This document shows, in pieces, positions 50,605 through 59,595 of a stretch of 64,000 nucleotides of DNA. Source of the stretch: Brevundimonas sp. Leaf363 (lineage in GTDB: Bacteria > Pseudomonadota > Alphaproteobacteria > Caulobacterales > Caulobacteraceae); assembly GCF_001424025.1 (NCBI RefSeq), contig NZ_LMPZ01000002.1, positions 1,478,702 through 1,542,701 of the forward strand, in the 5' to 3' direction. The stretch's first letter is position 1; every line of letters starts with the position of its first letter. The notes beneath the pieces are model-generated. The model did not search any database and was not told the origin of the DNA. It saw only the letters and a program-made list of their open reading frames with translations. The translations under genes were made by a program, and so were the position numbers.

Positions 50605-52095
50605 ATGAACGCCTTCGCCCCCCTGCCTTTCGGTCCGCCCAATGACGACGCGATCAGCGTCGCCGCCCCGCCTCACAATCTGGAGGCGGAGCAGGCGCTG
50701 CTGGGCGCCCTGCTGTTCGACAACTCGGCCTTCGAGCGGTTGAGCGACCGTCTGCGCGGCAGTCACTTCTACGAGCCGTTCCACCAGCGGCTGTTCGACG
50801 CCATCGAGGATCACATCCGTCAGGGCCTGTTGGCGGACCCGACCGTACTTATGGAGCGGTTCAAGCAGGATCAGGCGTTCCAGACCTTTGGCGGCCTGCG
50901 CTATCTGGCCGATCTCGTGGACCGCGCGCCGCCCGCCGCCAACGCCGCCGACTACGCCCGCCTGGTCTACGACCTGGCCCTACGCCGCGATCTGATCCGC
51001 ATCGGCGGCGACATCATGCGCGAGGCGCCCGACCCTGCGACCGCGGCCATGGACCAGATCGAACAGGCCGAAGCGTCGCTATACACCTTGGCCGAAACCG
51101 GCAAGCCGTCCAGCGGTTTCGTCAGTTTTTCCCACGCTTTGTCCGGCGCGGTTCAGATGGCGGGCGAAGCCTACCAGCGCGACGGAAAGCTGGCCGGCCT
51201 GGCCACCCAGCTGACGGATCTGGACCAGAAGCTGGGCGGAATGCACCCCTCCGACCTGCTGATCCTCGCCGGCCGCCCGTCGATGGGCAAGACCGCGCTG
51301 GCGACCAACATCGCCTTCAACGTGGCCCGTAGCTATCAGTGGGAGCCGACGCCCGAGGGTCGCAAGACGGTCAATGGGGGCGTGGTCGCCTTCTTCTCGC
51401 TGGAAATGAGCGCCGAACAGCTGGCTATGCGGATCCTGGCCGACGCCTCGGGCGTCTCGTCCGACAAGCTGCGCAAGGGCGAGATCGACGCCGCCGACTA
51501 CGGCCGTGTCCGCGACGCCGCCATCGAGATTGGTGAGGCGCCGCTCTACATCGACGCCACCGGCGGCCTGGCCATGTCCAAACTGGCGGCCCGGGCGCGG
51601 CGCCTGAAGCGCAACGAACAGGGTCTGGATCTGATCATCGTCGACTACCTCCAGCTGATCACCACGGGCGACAACGGCGGCCAGAAAAACCGCGTGCAGG
51701 AGGTCTCCGAGATCACCGGCGGCCTGAAAGCCCTGGCCAAGGAGCTGAACGTCCCGATCATCGCCCTGTCGCAGCTGTCGCGTCAGGTCGAGCAGCGCGA
51801 GGACAAGCGGCCGCAGCTGTCGGACCTGCGCGAATCCGGCTCGATCGAGCAGGACGCGGACTGCGTCATGTTCGTCTACCGCGAGAGCTACTACCTGGGC
51901 CGCACCGAGCCGCGCGAAGGCTCGCCCGAGCACCTGCAATGGCAGGAAGACATGGACCGCCTGCGTCACCAGGCCGAGGTCGTCATCGGAAAACAGCGCC
52001 ACGGCCCCATCGGCATCGTCAAACTCAGCTTCGATGAAGACACCACCCGCTTCGGCAACCTGGCCCACGGCGATCGGTACGCCAGCTACGAGTAA
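50605..52095 (+). CDS. dnaB: replicative DNA helicase DnaB
   Basis: Hexameric helicase unwinding DNA at the replication fork, 496 residues. The N-terminal domain begins NLEAEQALLGALLFDNSAFE (about 24-43). The RecA-type motor has Walker A LAGRPSMGKTALATN (about residue 222), Walker B LDLIIVDYLQL and the QLSRQVEQREDKRPQLSDLRESGSIEQDAD block. Full length, no intein. The 205 bases to serS (divergent) hold both promoters; the ATG is preceded by GTTAACGA but no strong ribosome-binding site. Confidence 0.96.
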   Translation: MNAFAPLPFGPPNDDAISVAAPPHNLEAEQALLGALLFDNSAFERLSDRLRGSHFYEPFHQRLFDAIEDHIRQGLLADPTVLMERFKQDQAFQTFGGLRYLADLVDRAPPAANAADYARLVYDLALRRDLIRIGGDIMREAPDPATAAMDQIEQAEASLYTLAETGKPSSGFVSFSHALSGAVQMAGEAYQRDGKLAGLATQLTDLDQKLGGMHPSDLLILAGRPSMGKTALATNIAFNVARSYQWEPTPEGRKTVNGGVVAFFSLEMSAEQLAMRILADASGVSSDKLRKGEIDAADYGRVRDAAIEIGEAPLYIDATGGLAMSKLAARARRLKRNEQGLDLIIVDYLQLITTGDNGGQKNRVQEVSEITGGLKALAKELNVPIIALSQLSRQVEQREDKRPQLSDLRESGSIEQDADCVMFVYRESYYLGRTEPREGSPEHLQWQEDMDRLRHQAEVVIGKQRHGPIGIVKLSFDEDTTRFGNLAHGDRYASYE

Positions 52096-52102
52096 GGCTT
52101 TT

Positions 52103-52213
52103 CCTCCCCATGAAATGGGGAGGGGGACCACGAAGTGGTGGAGGGGCTGGTCAAGCGCGACGTGTGTGGCGCCCCTCCGTCGCTTCGCGCCACCTCCCCA
52201 TTTCATGGGGAGG
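52103..52213. repeat. palindromic REP-like intergenic element (copy C)
   Basis: A 111-base inverted repeat between dnaB and alr. The left end (52103-52123) is CCTCCCC-ATGAAAT-GGGGAGG, and the right end (52193-52213), CCTCCCC-ATTTCAT-GGGGAGG, is its exact reverse complement. Each end is also a hairpin by itself. Inside, TGGTGGAGGGGC faces GCGCCCCTCC. The element ends 22 bases before the alr start, so it can fold in the leader of that gene. Confidence 0.8.
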
Positions 52214-52235
52214 AGAGAGGCGCTAAAGCACCGCG

Positions 52236-53288
52236 ATGCCCTCCCCCGCCACGCTGTCTGTCGACCTGAGCGCCCTCGTGCGCAATTATCGGACGCTGGA
52301 ACGCGTCTCCGGCCGGCCGGTGCATCCGGTCGTTAAGGCGAACAGCTACGGCCTGGGAGCCGAAGCCTGCGCCGGGCGGTTGCTGGCCGAGGGGGCGCGC
52401 ACCTTCTTCGTCGCCCGCGCGGCCGAGGGTCTGGCCCTGCGGCCGGTGCTCGGCGCGGAGCCGGACATCTATGTGCTGGACGGCTTGCACGGCGCCACCC
52501 CCGATGCGTTTCGTGCCGCCGACCTGCGCCCCGTCATCAATCAGCCGGCCCAGCTGCAGGCCTGGCTGGGCTCCGGCGGCGGCGCCTGCGGGCTGCAGAT
52601 CGACACCGGCATGAACCGGCTGGGCTTCCGCGTCGAGGATGCGCCAGAGCCGTTCGCGGGCCTGGCCCTGGTGATGAGCCACCTGGCCTGCGGCGACGAT
52701 CACGCCGAGCCGATGAACCGGCGCCAGCGCGACGCCTTCGCCGCCGTCTCAGCCCGCTATCCGAATGCCCTGAAATCGTTCGCCAACTCGGGCGGCAGTT
52801 TCCTAGGTCCGGACTACGCCTTCGACGCCGTGCGGCCAGGCATCTGCCTCTACGGCGGCGGCCCCGAGGGGCGGCCCGACGACCGCATCGCGCCTGTCGC
52901 GACCCTCTTGGCCCAAATCGTCCAGGTCCGCGACGTTCCGGCCGGCGAGACCATCGGCTACTCGCGTGGCTACACGGCGGAAGCCCCCCTCCGCATCGCC
53001 ACCTGCGCCACGGGCTATGCCGACGGGGTGCTGCGTTCCTACGGCGCCCGGCACGGCAAGCCCGCCGGTCAAGTCTTCGTCGCCGGCGAACTCCGCCCCA
53101 TCCTCGGCCGCGTCTCGATGGACGTCTGCGCCGTCGATGTCACCGGCCTCGACGTCACGGTCGGCGACAGCATCGAACTGTTCGGCCCCAACCGCCTGAT
53201 CGACGACGCGGCCGCCGATGCGGGCACGATCAGCTATGAGCTGATCACCTCCATCACCCCTCGCGTGCCCCGCCGCTACGTCGGCTGA
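52236..53288 (+). CDS. alr: alanine racemase
   Basis: PLP enzyme that makes D-alanine for peptidoglycan, 350 residues. The cofactor lysine is Lys34 in PVVKANSYGLG. LQIDTGMNRLGF and GGSFLGPDYAFDAVRPGICLYG are barrel blocks, GETIGYSRGYTAE carries the second catalytic tyrosine, and LGRVSMDVCAVDVTGLD is the C-terminal domain block. Intact and of normal length. Follows dnaB and the palindromic element. Confidence 0.94.
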   Translation: MPSPATLSVDLSALVRNYRTLERVSGRPVHPVVKANSYGLGAEACAGRLLAEGARTFFVARAAEGLALRPVLGAEPDIYVLDGLHGATPDAFRAADLRPVINQPAQLQAWLGSGGGACGLQIDTGMNRLGFRVEDAPEPFAGLALVMSHLACGDDHAEPMNRRQRDAFAAVSARYPNALKSFANSGGSFLGPDYAFDAVRPGICLYGGGPEGRPDDRIAPVATLLAQIVQVRDVPAGETIGYSRGYTAEAPLRIATCATGYADGVLRSYGARHGKPAGQVFVAGELRPILGRVSMDVCAVDVTGLDVTVGDSIELFGPNRLIDDAAADAGTISYELITSITPRVPRRYVG

Positions 53289-53361
53289 CCCACGCCAAAG
53301 TCGGTCGCAGCCGCTTCGGCGCCCCCTGCCACCGACGCACCTCTTCCGCTAAGCCATCCCA

Positions 53362-54729
53362 ATGGCGAAAGACGGCGCGATCTATGTCTGTCAGTCCTGC
53401 GGGACGGTCCACGGCAAGTGGGCCGGCCAGTGCAGCGGCTGCAATCAGTGGAATGTCCTGGTTGAGGAGAGCCGCGCCGCCCCGCCTGGCGCCATCAAGC
53501 CCACCGCCGCAGCGTCCCGGCGCGGCGGGCTAAACTTCGAAACGCTCCAGTCCGACACTCCTGAACCGCCCCGCATCCTGACCGGCGTGGCCGAGTTCGA
53601 CCGCGTCTGCGGCGGCGGCGTCGTGCCCGGCTCGGCGATTCTGCTGTCGGGCGACCCCGGCGTCGGCAAGTCCACCCTGTTGCTGGAAGTCTGCGCCAAG
53701 GCAGGTTTGAGGGGCGCTCGGGTCGCCTACATCTCGGGCGAGGAGGCCGTCGAACAGATCCGCGCCCGCGCCAAGCGGATGGGCTTGGCCGACGCCCCCG
53801 TCGAACTGGCCGCCGCCACGGCGCTGCGCGACATCCTCTCGACGCTGAAGCGCGAGCGGTTCGACATTGTCATCGTCGATTCGATCCAGACCCTGTGGTC
53901 CGACGTCCACGAAAGCGGCCCCGGCTCGATCACCCAGGTCCGCGCATGCGCCGGAGAAATGGTCAGGCTGGCAAAGGCTCAGGGCGTCGCCGTCATCCTG
54001 GTGGGGCACGTCACAAAGGACGGCCAGGTCGCCGGTCCTCGCGTCGTTGAGCACATGGTCGATGCGGTAATGAGCTTCGAGGGCGAGCGCGGCTATCCGT
54101 TCCGCATCCTGCGCGCCGGCAAGAACCGCTTCGGCGCCACCGACGAGATCGGCGTGTTCGAGATGGGCGATTCGGGCCTGCGCGAAGTCGCCAACCCGTC
54201 GGCCCTGTTCCTCGGCGAAGGCAAGGACCGCGCGCCCGGCGCCGCCGTCTTCGCCGGCATCGAGGGCTCGCGCCCGGTGCTGGTCGAGATCCAAGCCTTG
54301 GTGGCGCCCTCGGCCTATGGCACGCCGCGCCGCGCCGTCGTCGGATGGGACGGCGGACGCCTCGCCATGCTGCTGGCGGTACTGGAGGCCCGCTGCGGTC
54401 TCGGGTTCGGGGACAAGGACGTCTATCTGAATGTCGCGGGCGGCCTGCGCATCAACGAGCCGGCCGCCGATCTGGCCGCCGCCGCCGCCCTGATCAGTTC
54501 GGCGCTCGACAAGCCGTTGCCGCAAGGCTGCGTCGTGTTCGGCGAGATCGGCCTGTCGGGCGAGGTGCGCGCCGTGGGCCGGGCCGAGGCTCGCCTGCGG
54601 GAGGCGCAGAAGCTGGGCTTCGACCAGGCTCTGTCGCCGCCGGTCACCGCCAAGGCGAACGGGGTCGCAATCACGACCGTCTCGCGCCTCACGGAAGCGG
54701 TCGATAGAATCTCCCAGAACCGCTATTAG
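53362..54729 (+). CDS. radA: DNA repair protein RadA
   Basis: RecA-like ATPase helping branch migration in recombination, 455 residues. The N-terminal zinc finger is CQSCG ... CSGCNQW (residues 10-29). Walker A is GDPGVGKSTLLL near residue 97, followed by the RadA-specific KNRFGATDEIGVF (about 254-266). The C-terminal Lon-like domain includes DKDVYLNVAGGLRINEPAADLA. Starts 73 bases after alr and is probably co-transcribed with cvpA 35 bases downstream. Confidence 0.96.
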   Translation: MAKDGAIYVCQSCGTVHGKWAGQCSGCNQWNVLVEESRAAPPGAIKPTAAASRRGGLNFETLQSDTPEPPRILTGVAEFDRVCGGGVVPGSAILLSGDPGVGKSTLLLEVCAKAGLRGARVAYISGEEAVEQIRARAKRMGLADAPVELAAATALRDILSTLKRERFDIVIVDSIQTLWSDVHESGPGSITQVRACAGEMVRLAKAQGVAVILVGHVTKDGQVAGPRVVEHMVDAVMSFEGERGYPFRILRAGKNRFGATDEIGVFEMGDSGLREVANPSALFLGEGKDRAPGAAVFAGIEGSRPVLVEIQALVAPSAYGTPRRAVVGWDGGRLAMLLAVLEARCGLGFGDKDVYLNVAGGLRINEPAADLAAAAALISSALDKPLPQGCVVFGEIGLSGEVRAVGRAEARLREAQKLGFDQALSPPVTAKANGVAITTVSRLTEAVDRISQNRY

Positions 54730-54764
54730 GCGGATCGCAGCCATTTTCAGGCCAAGGGACGCTG

Positions 54765-55361
54765 GTGACCGCCTACGACGTCTTCGCCATTCTGGTGATC
54801 CTCGCCTCGGCCGCCGCCGGTTGGGTGCGCGGCGGGGTGCGCGAGCTGATCACGCTGTTCAGCTTCGTTCTCGCGGCCTTCCTGGCCCTGATCGCCTTGC
54901 CGCTGACGGCGCCGCTGGGTCGACTGTTGGTCGAACCCGACTGGGCCGGATCGATCGCGGCTGCGGTGGTCGGATTCTGTCTCGTCTATTTCGGCATCCG
55001 TATCTTCGGCTCGATCCTGTCCAAGCGGGCGCAGGCCCATCCGCATCTGGGCGGTGTGGATCACGCCCTCGGCGTCATCGTCGGCGCCGTGCGATCGCTG
55101 GTTCTGATCGGGGCCATTCATCTGGTCGTCGTGGCCGCCATGCCCGGCGAGAAAACCCCGCGGTGGCTGACCGATGCGGCGCTCTACAAGATCAGCGCTG
55201 TCTCGGCCCGGGTGATCCAGTTCATCCTGCCGGGCATCGGCAAGGGCGTCGATGCGGTCACGCCCGTCGTGCAATCGTCCGTTCGCGACGGTTTTTCCGA
55301 CGACCAAGCCTTGCCCACGCCCCAATCGCGCAATACTTCGCCCGCGTCCCGTAGCCAGTGA
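54765..55361 (+). CDS. cvpA: CvpA family membrane protein
   Basis: Inner-membrane protein of 198 residues, the colicin V production family. It starts at GTG 54765 with AAGGGAC upstream. Four hydrophobic segments: VFAILVILASAAAGWVRGGV near the N-terminus with the family GWVRGGVRELITLFS block, then LPLTAPLGRL, SIAAAVVGFCLVYFGIRIFG and SLVLIGAIHLVVVA. It lies directly upstream of purF, the classical cvpA-purF order. Molecular role unknown. Confidence 0.92.
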   Translation: MTAYDVFAILVILASAAAGWVRGGVRELITLFSFVLAAFLALIALPLTAPLGRLLVEPDWAGSIAAAVVGFCLVYFGIRIFGSILSKRAQAHPHLGGVDHALGVIVGAVRSLVLIGAIHLVVVAAMPGEKTPRWLTDAALYKISAVSARVIQFILPGIGKGVDAVTPVVQSSVRDGFSDDQALPTPQSRNTSPASRSQ

Positions 55362-55389
55362 TGACCGCATGGTCATCGGAGCCGTCTCG

Positions 55390-56895
55390 ATGACCCATCA
55401 GATCGCTGATCCTGTCGTGCACAGGGACCATTTTCGCGATCCGGACGACGATCAGCTTCGTCTGGAGTGCGGCGTCTGCGGCGTCTGGGGCGCCGACGAG
55501 GACGAAGGCTCGACCATCGTCGCCCTGGGCCTTCACGCCCTGCAGCATCGCGGCCAGGAAGCCTGCGGCATCGCCAGCGTCAAGGATACCCGGTTCCACA
55601 CCGAGCGCCATATGGGCCTGGTGGGCGAGGCGTTCGGCGGCTCCAACCTGTCGGAGCGGATGCCGGGCCGCGCGGCCGTTGGCCACACCCGCTACTCCAC
55701 CGCCGGCGGCAGCTTCCTGCGCAACATCCAGCCGATGTTCGCCGACCTGGACACCGGCGGCATCGCCATCGCCCACAACGGCAACCTGACCAACTTCCTG
55801 TTCCTGCGGAACCAGCTGGTCGGCGAAGGCGCCATCTTTCAGTCGACTTCGGATTCGGAGGTCATCCTCCACCTGATCGCCCGCAGCCGGAAGGCCAAGA
55901 TCGTCGACCGCTTCATCGACGCCCTGGCGCGCATAGAGGGCGGCTATGCCCTGGTCGCTCAGACCCGCAGCCGCATGATCGGCGCCCGCGATCCGCTGGG
56001 CATCCGCCCGCTGGTGCTGGGCCGCGTCGGCGAGGCCTGGGTGCTGGCGTCCGAGACGGCGGCGCTGGACATGATCGGCGCCACCTTCATCCGCGATGTC
56101 GAGCATGGCGAAGTGGTCGTCATCGATAAGGACGGCCTGCAGTCGATCAAGCCCTTCCCGGCCCGCGCCGCCCGGCCGTGCCTGTTCGAATACGTCTATT
56201 TCTCGCGCCCGGACTCGGTCGTGAACGGTCGCTCCGTCTACGAGGTTCGCAAGGCCATGGGCCGGGGTCTGGCGACCGAGCATGAGGTCGAGGCCGACAT
56301 CGTCGTGCCGGTTCCCGATTCCGGCGTGCCGGCGGCGCTGGGTTACGCCCAGCAGAGCGGCATCCCGTTCGAGATGGGCATCATCCGCAGCCACTATCTG
56401 GGCCGCACCTTCATCCAGCCCAGCCAAGGCGCCCGTCAGAAGGGCGTGCGCATGAAGCACAGCCCCAACAAGGCTGCGCTGGAGGGCAAGCGCGTCGTCC
56501 TGATCGACGATTCGATCGTGCGCGGAACGACCTCGGTGAAGCTGGTCCGCGCCGTGCGCGCCGCCGGGGCCAAGGAGGTCCACCTGCGCTCGGCCAGCCC
56601 GCCCATTGTCTATCCCGACTTCTACGGCATCGACATGCCCGAGCGGGACCAGCTGATGGCCGCCAATCTGACGCTGGAGGAGATGCGCGAGAAGCTGGAA
56701 GTCGACACCCTCGGCTTCCTGTCGGTCGATGGCCTCTACCGCGCCATGGGCGAGCCGGGTCGCGACAATGCCCACCCGCAGTTCACCGATCACTACTTCA
56801 CCGGCGACTATCCGACCCGCCTGCTGGATCGCGAGATCGAGGATGGCGGGCGTGATCTGGCCGGGCGGCAACTTTCCCTGCTGGTGAGCGCTTAA
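55390..56895 (+). CDS. purF: amidophosphoribosyltransferase
   Basis: First committed enzyme of purine synthesis, turning PRPP and glutamine into phosphoribosylamine. ATG 55390 with CGGAGC upstream gives 501 residues; another ATG at 55369 is possible. A propeptide of about 26 residues would be removed to expose Cys27 in ECGVCGVWG, the glutamine-domain nucleophile. RGQEACGIASV and GHTRYSTAGG follow. The PRPP loop VVLIDDSIVRGTTSVKLV is near residue 370. Cys residues that could bind an Fe-S cluster are not obvious. Confidence 0.95.
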   Translation: MTHQIADPVVHRDHFRDPDDDQLRLECGVCGVWGADEDEGSTIVALGLHALQHRGQEACGIASVKDTRFHTERHMGLVGEAFGGSNLSERMPGRAAVGHTRYSTAGGSFLRNIQPMFADLDTGGIAIAHNGNLTNFLFLRNQLVGEGAIFQSTSDSEVILHLIARSRKAKIVDRFIDALARIEGGYALVAQTRSRMIGARDPLGIRPLVLGRVGEAWVLASETAALDMIGATFIRDVEHGEVVVIDKDGLQSIKPFPARAARPCLFEYVYFSRPDSVVNGRSVYEVRKAMGRGLATEHEVEADIVVPVPDSGVPAALGYAQQSGIPFEMGIIRSHYLGRTFIQPSQGARQKGVRMKHSPNKAALEGKRVVLIDDSIVRGTTSVKLVRAVRAAGAKEVHLRSASPPIVYPDFYGIDMPERDQLMAANLTLEEMREKLEVDTLGFLSVDGLYRAMGEPGRDNAHPQFTDHYFTGDYPTRLLDREIEDGGRDLAGRQLSLLVSA

Positions 56896-56901
56896 CGGCC
56901 T

Positions 56902-57246
56902 ATGGTTCAGCTCGGCTACTTCACCCTCGAGACCGCCGACATCGGAAAGGCCAAGGCCTTCTACGCCGGCCTGTTCGGCTGGACATTCGACGACAGCGCA
57001 TCCCACGCGACCTACGCCCATGTGAGGGACAGCGAGCCGCCCTTTGGCTTCACCAAGGTCGAGCGCGTTGGGGGTTTTCCCAACCTCTATTTCCGCGTCC
57101 ATGACATCACGGCCGCCTGCGCCAGGGTGACCGAGCTCGGTGGCAAGGCCGCCCTGCCCGCACAGGGCTCGACCGGCCTGTCATGCAGGGTCTGTGACGA
57201 CCAGGGTCTGACGTTCAGCCTGTGGCAGCCGACTGACGGCGACTGA
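56902..57246 (+). CDS. VOC (glyoxalase-like) family protein
   Basis: Protein of 114 residues with one vicinal-oxygen-chelate fold. LGYFTLETADIGKAKAFYAGLFGWTFD at the N-terminus and YFRVHDITAACARVTELGGKA further on are the two beta-alpha-beta modules; GLTFSLWQP closes the domain. The metal histidine at the start of the first strand is missing (FTLE), so catalysis is uncertain. It starts 6 bases after purF and may be read through from it. Substrate unknown. Confidence 0.82.
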   Translation: MVQLGYFTLETADIGKAKAFYAGLFGWTFDDSASHATYAHVRDSEPPFGFTKVERVGGFPNLYFRVHDITAACARVTELGGKAALPAQGSTGLSCRVCDDQGLTFSLWQPTDGD

Positions 57247-57340
57247 AATACGCTTCAGTCTTGAAATTCCCCGCGTCCGGGTGTTCGCTCGGACCTGAGC
57301 TGCGGCCGATCGAATGAGCCGGAGCCGGGGAGAGACATCC

Positions 57341-57931
57341 GTGAACCACAAATCCAAGTTCCTGGCGGCCGCACTCATGGCGTTCGCGACGTTAGCCGTG
57401 AGCGCGGCGCCGTCGTCGGCTCGGCAAGACGACATCATGAGCCACATCATGGGCCAGCCTTCGCTGGCGTGGAATGTGATCGGCCTCCGCCGGCCGGCCC
57501 GTGCGCGTCCGGCGGCTGAGGTGCCCGGCGGTCAGGCCGTTCGCATCGAAGCCAAGCAGAGCGCCAACCAATGGGACATCTCGGCCGGCATGCCGGTGAC
57601 CGGCGACATTCACGCCGGCGACGTCCTCATGCTGGCCGTCTGGGCCCGCGTCGAGACCCCGCCGGAGGGTCAGACGACCGCCCGCCTTCCCGCAGTCATG
57701 ATCCAGCAGAACGCCGCGCCGTACAGCCCCGTCATCTCCGGCGGCGTCAACCTGACTTCGGAGTGGAAGCTGCACTTCGTGACCGGCACGTCGCCGGTGG
57801 ATCGGCCGAACGGCAACGCCGGCGTCACCATCCACCTGGCCAACGCCAACCAGACCATCGACCTGGGACCGGCGTTCGTCTTCAATCTGGGCCAGGGCTA
57901 CGACGTTTCCAAGCTGCCGGCGAACGAATAA
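57341..57931 (+). CDS. secreted beta-sandwich protein, possible carbohydrate-binding fold
   Basis: Secreted protein of 196 residues. I prefer GTG 57341 (VNHKSKFLAAALMAFATLAV), preceded by GGGGAGAG; ATG 57314 would add 9 residues before the signal. The signal peptide ends SAAPSSA. The mature part (VRIEAKQSANQWDISAGMPV, DVLMLAVWARVE, LTSEWKLHFVTG, NAGVTIHLANANQTIDLGPAFVF) has the strand pattern of CBM4/9-type jelly rolls. No catalytic residues seen. Family assignment is tentative. Confidence 0.6.
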   Translation: MNHKSKFLAAALMAFATLAVSAAPSSARQDDIMSHIMGQPSLAWNVIGLRRPARARPAAEVPGGQAVRIEAKQSANQWDISAGMPVTGDIHAGDVLMLAVWARVETPPEGQTTARLPAVMIQQNAAPYSPVISGGVNLTSEWKLHFVTGTSPVDRPNGNAGVTIHLANANQTIDLGPAFVFNLGQGYDVSKLPANE

Positions 57932-57971
57932 GCGGCTTCCCGCCGTGGCGGCGCCGCGATATCAGGCGCCG

Positions 57972-58706
57972 ATGTCGGATTTGTCCCTGTCCAATCGTAT
58001 CGCCCTGGTCGTCGGCGCCTCGCGCGGTATCGGGTATGAGACCGCCCTGGCGCTGGCCAAGGCGGGCGCGCAGGTGGTGGCCACCGCGCGTACGCAGGGC
58101 GGTCTGGAAGCGTTGGATGACGCCATCTTCGCCGCCACCGGCCGTCACGCCACACTGGTGCCGTTCGATCTGGTCGATGGCGGCGGCATCGACCGTCTGG
58201 GCGGCGCCCTGTACGAGCGATTCGGCCGACTGGACATCTGGGTGCAGTCAGCCGCGACCTTGGGCGCCTCCGGTCTGACGCCCGTCAGCCACGCCGACCC
58301 GCGCGAGTTCGCCAAGGTCGAGAAGACCAACTTCACCGCCGTATACCGCCTGATCCGCTCTCTCGAGCCCCTTTTGCGGGCATCGGACGCGGGGCGCGCA
58401 CTCTATCTCACCAGCAGCCTGGCCGCCTCCCCGCGCGCCTTCTGGGGCATGTATGCCGCGACGAAGGCGGGCGCCGAGGCGCTGTTCAAGGCCTGGGCCG
58501 ACGAGATCGAATCGACGCCGATCCGCTGCAGCATCATCGATCCCGGCCGGATGCGCACGGCCATCCGCGCTCAGGCTTATCCCGGCGAAGATCCCGAGAC
58601 CCTGCCCCATCCATCGGAGATCGGACCGCTGATGGTCGACCTGGCGCGCGGGGACCGCACCCCGCCGCTCGCCGTCGCCTTTCGCGAATGGACCGCTGCA
58701 TCTTGA
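57972..58706 (+). CDS. short-chain dehydrogenase/reductase
   Basis: NAD(P)-dependent oxidoreductase of 244 residues. The Rossmann motif is VVGASRGIGYE (about residues 12-22). Catalytic residues are Ser in YLTSSLAASP and Tyr-Lys in YAATKAGAEALF, with the usual DIWVQSAAT in place of NNAG. ATG 57972 fits the fold; a GTG at 57945 would add 9 residues. Substrate unknown. Its 3' end overlaps the DUF1206 start by 19 bases. Confidence 0.88.
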   Translation: MSDLSLSNRIALVVGASRGIGYETALALAKAGAQVVATARTQGGLEALDDAIFAATGRHATLVPFDLVDGGGIDRLGGALYERFGRLDIWVQSAATLGASGLTPVSHADPREFAKVEKTNFTAVYRLIRSLEPLLRASDAGRALYLTSSLAASPRAFWGMYAATKAGAEALFKAWADEIESTPIRCSIIDPGRMRTAIRAQAYPGEDPETLPHPSEIGPLMVDLARGDRTPPLAVAFREWTAAS

Positions 58707-59569
58707 CCCCCCGCTGGTTGGGCGGCCGTTCCGAGATCAAACGACTGCTGCGGCGCCGGCCCGACTTCGGCCAGCTATCGGTGTGGAGCGCGCGCTTCGG
58801 CTACGGCGCGCGCGGGTTCGTCTATCTCAGCGTCGGCCTGATCATGTTGTTCAGCGCCTTGGACCTAGCCAGACCGATCAGCACGACTGGCGTCATGCCG
58901 ACCTTGTTCCAGCAACCGCTAGGAAGGATCTGGGTCGTGACGCTGGGGCTGGGTCTCTGGAGCTTCGTGATCTGGCGGGCGCTGCAGGCGATTTTTGACG
59001 CCGATCGCGTCGGCCGCGATTGGGACGCCATACGACTGCGCATCGGCCAAGGGTTCAGCGGCCTTGCCTACGCCGTCATCGCCTCAGGCGCGTTCGAGTT
59101 GCTGGATGAAGTTCACGCCCGCATGCCGGTGGATGACGTAGCAGAGAACCGGGAAAAGGCGGCGATGCTGCTGACGCTGCCTCTGGGCGGTGTGGTCATG
59201 ATCGGCCTGGGCGTGGCGGTCATGATCGTTGGCGGGCTGAATGTATTCAAGGCCGTGACCGAGGACTTCGGGGACGCCCTGTCGTGTTCGCCTGACCTTT
59301 GCCGCCGCGTCACGCCGTTGGCGCGGATCGGCCACGTCGCGCGCGGCCTGTCTTACGCGCCACTGGCCCTGCTGCTCATTCTGACCGGCGTGACGGGACA
59401 CGCCAGCCAAACACCGAGCTTTGGCTCGGCGATCGACCGCGTCCGAGATCTGCCGGCCGGTCCTGCCCTGCTGGGCCTGACCGCGCTTGGCCTGATGGCT
59501 TTCGGGGCCTTCGCCGTGATCGAGGCGCGCTTTCGTCGGATCCGCCCACCCAAAGACCTGAAGGTCTGA
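58688..59569 (+). CDS. DUF1206 family membrane protein
   Basis: Membrane protein of 293 residues with three repeats of two helices, the DUF1206 plan: ARFGYGARGFVYLSVGLIML, RIGQGFSGLAYAVIASGAF and RIGHVARGLSYAPLALLLIL each begin one unit. Between them lie RALQAIFDADRVGRDW and AVIEARFRRIRPPK at the end. It overlaps the SDR end. A TTG at 58703, overlapping the SDR stop as TTGA, is an alternative start. Role unknown. The gene end faces der. Confidence 0.85.
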   Translation: MDRCILTPRWLGGRSEIKRLLRRRPDFGQLSVWSARFGYGARGFVYLSVGLIMLFSALDLARPISTTGVMPTLFQQPLGRIWVVTLGLGLWSFVIWRALQAIFDADRVGRDWDAIRLRIGQGFSGLAYAVIASGAFELLDEVHARMPVDDVAENREKAAMLLTLPLGGVVMIGLGVAVMIVGGLNVFKAVTEDFGDALSCSPDLCRRVTPLARIGHVARGLSYAPLALLLILTGVTGHASQTPSFGSAIDRVRDLPAGPALLGLTALGLMAFGAFAVIEARFRRIRPPKDLKV

Positions 59570-59595
59570 GCGCGCAGGCGGTTCTGGTTCGGCGG

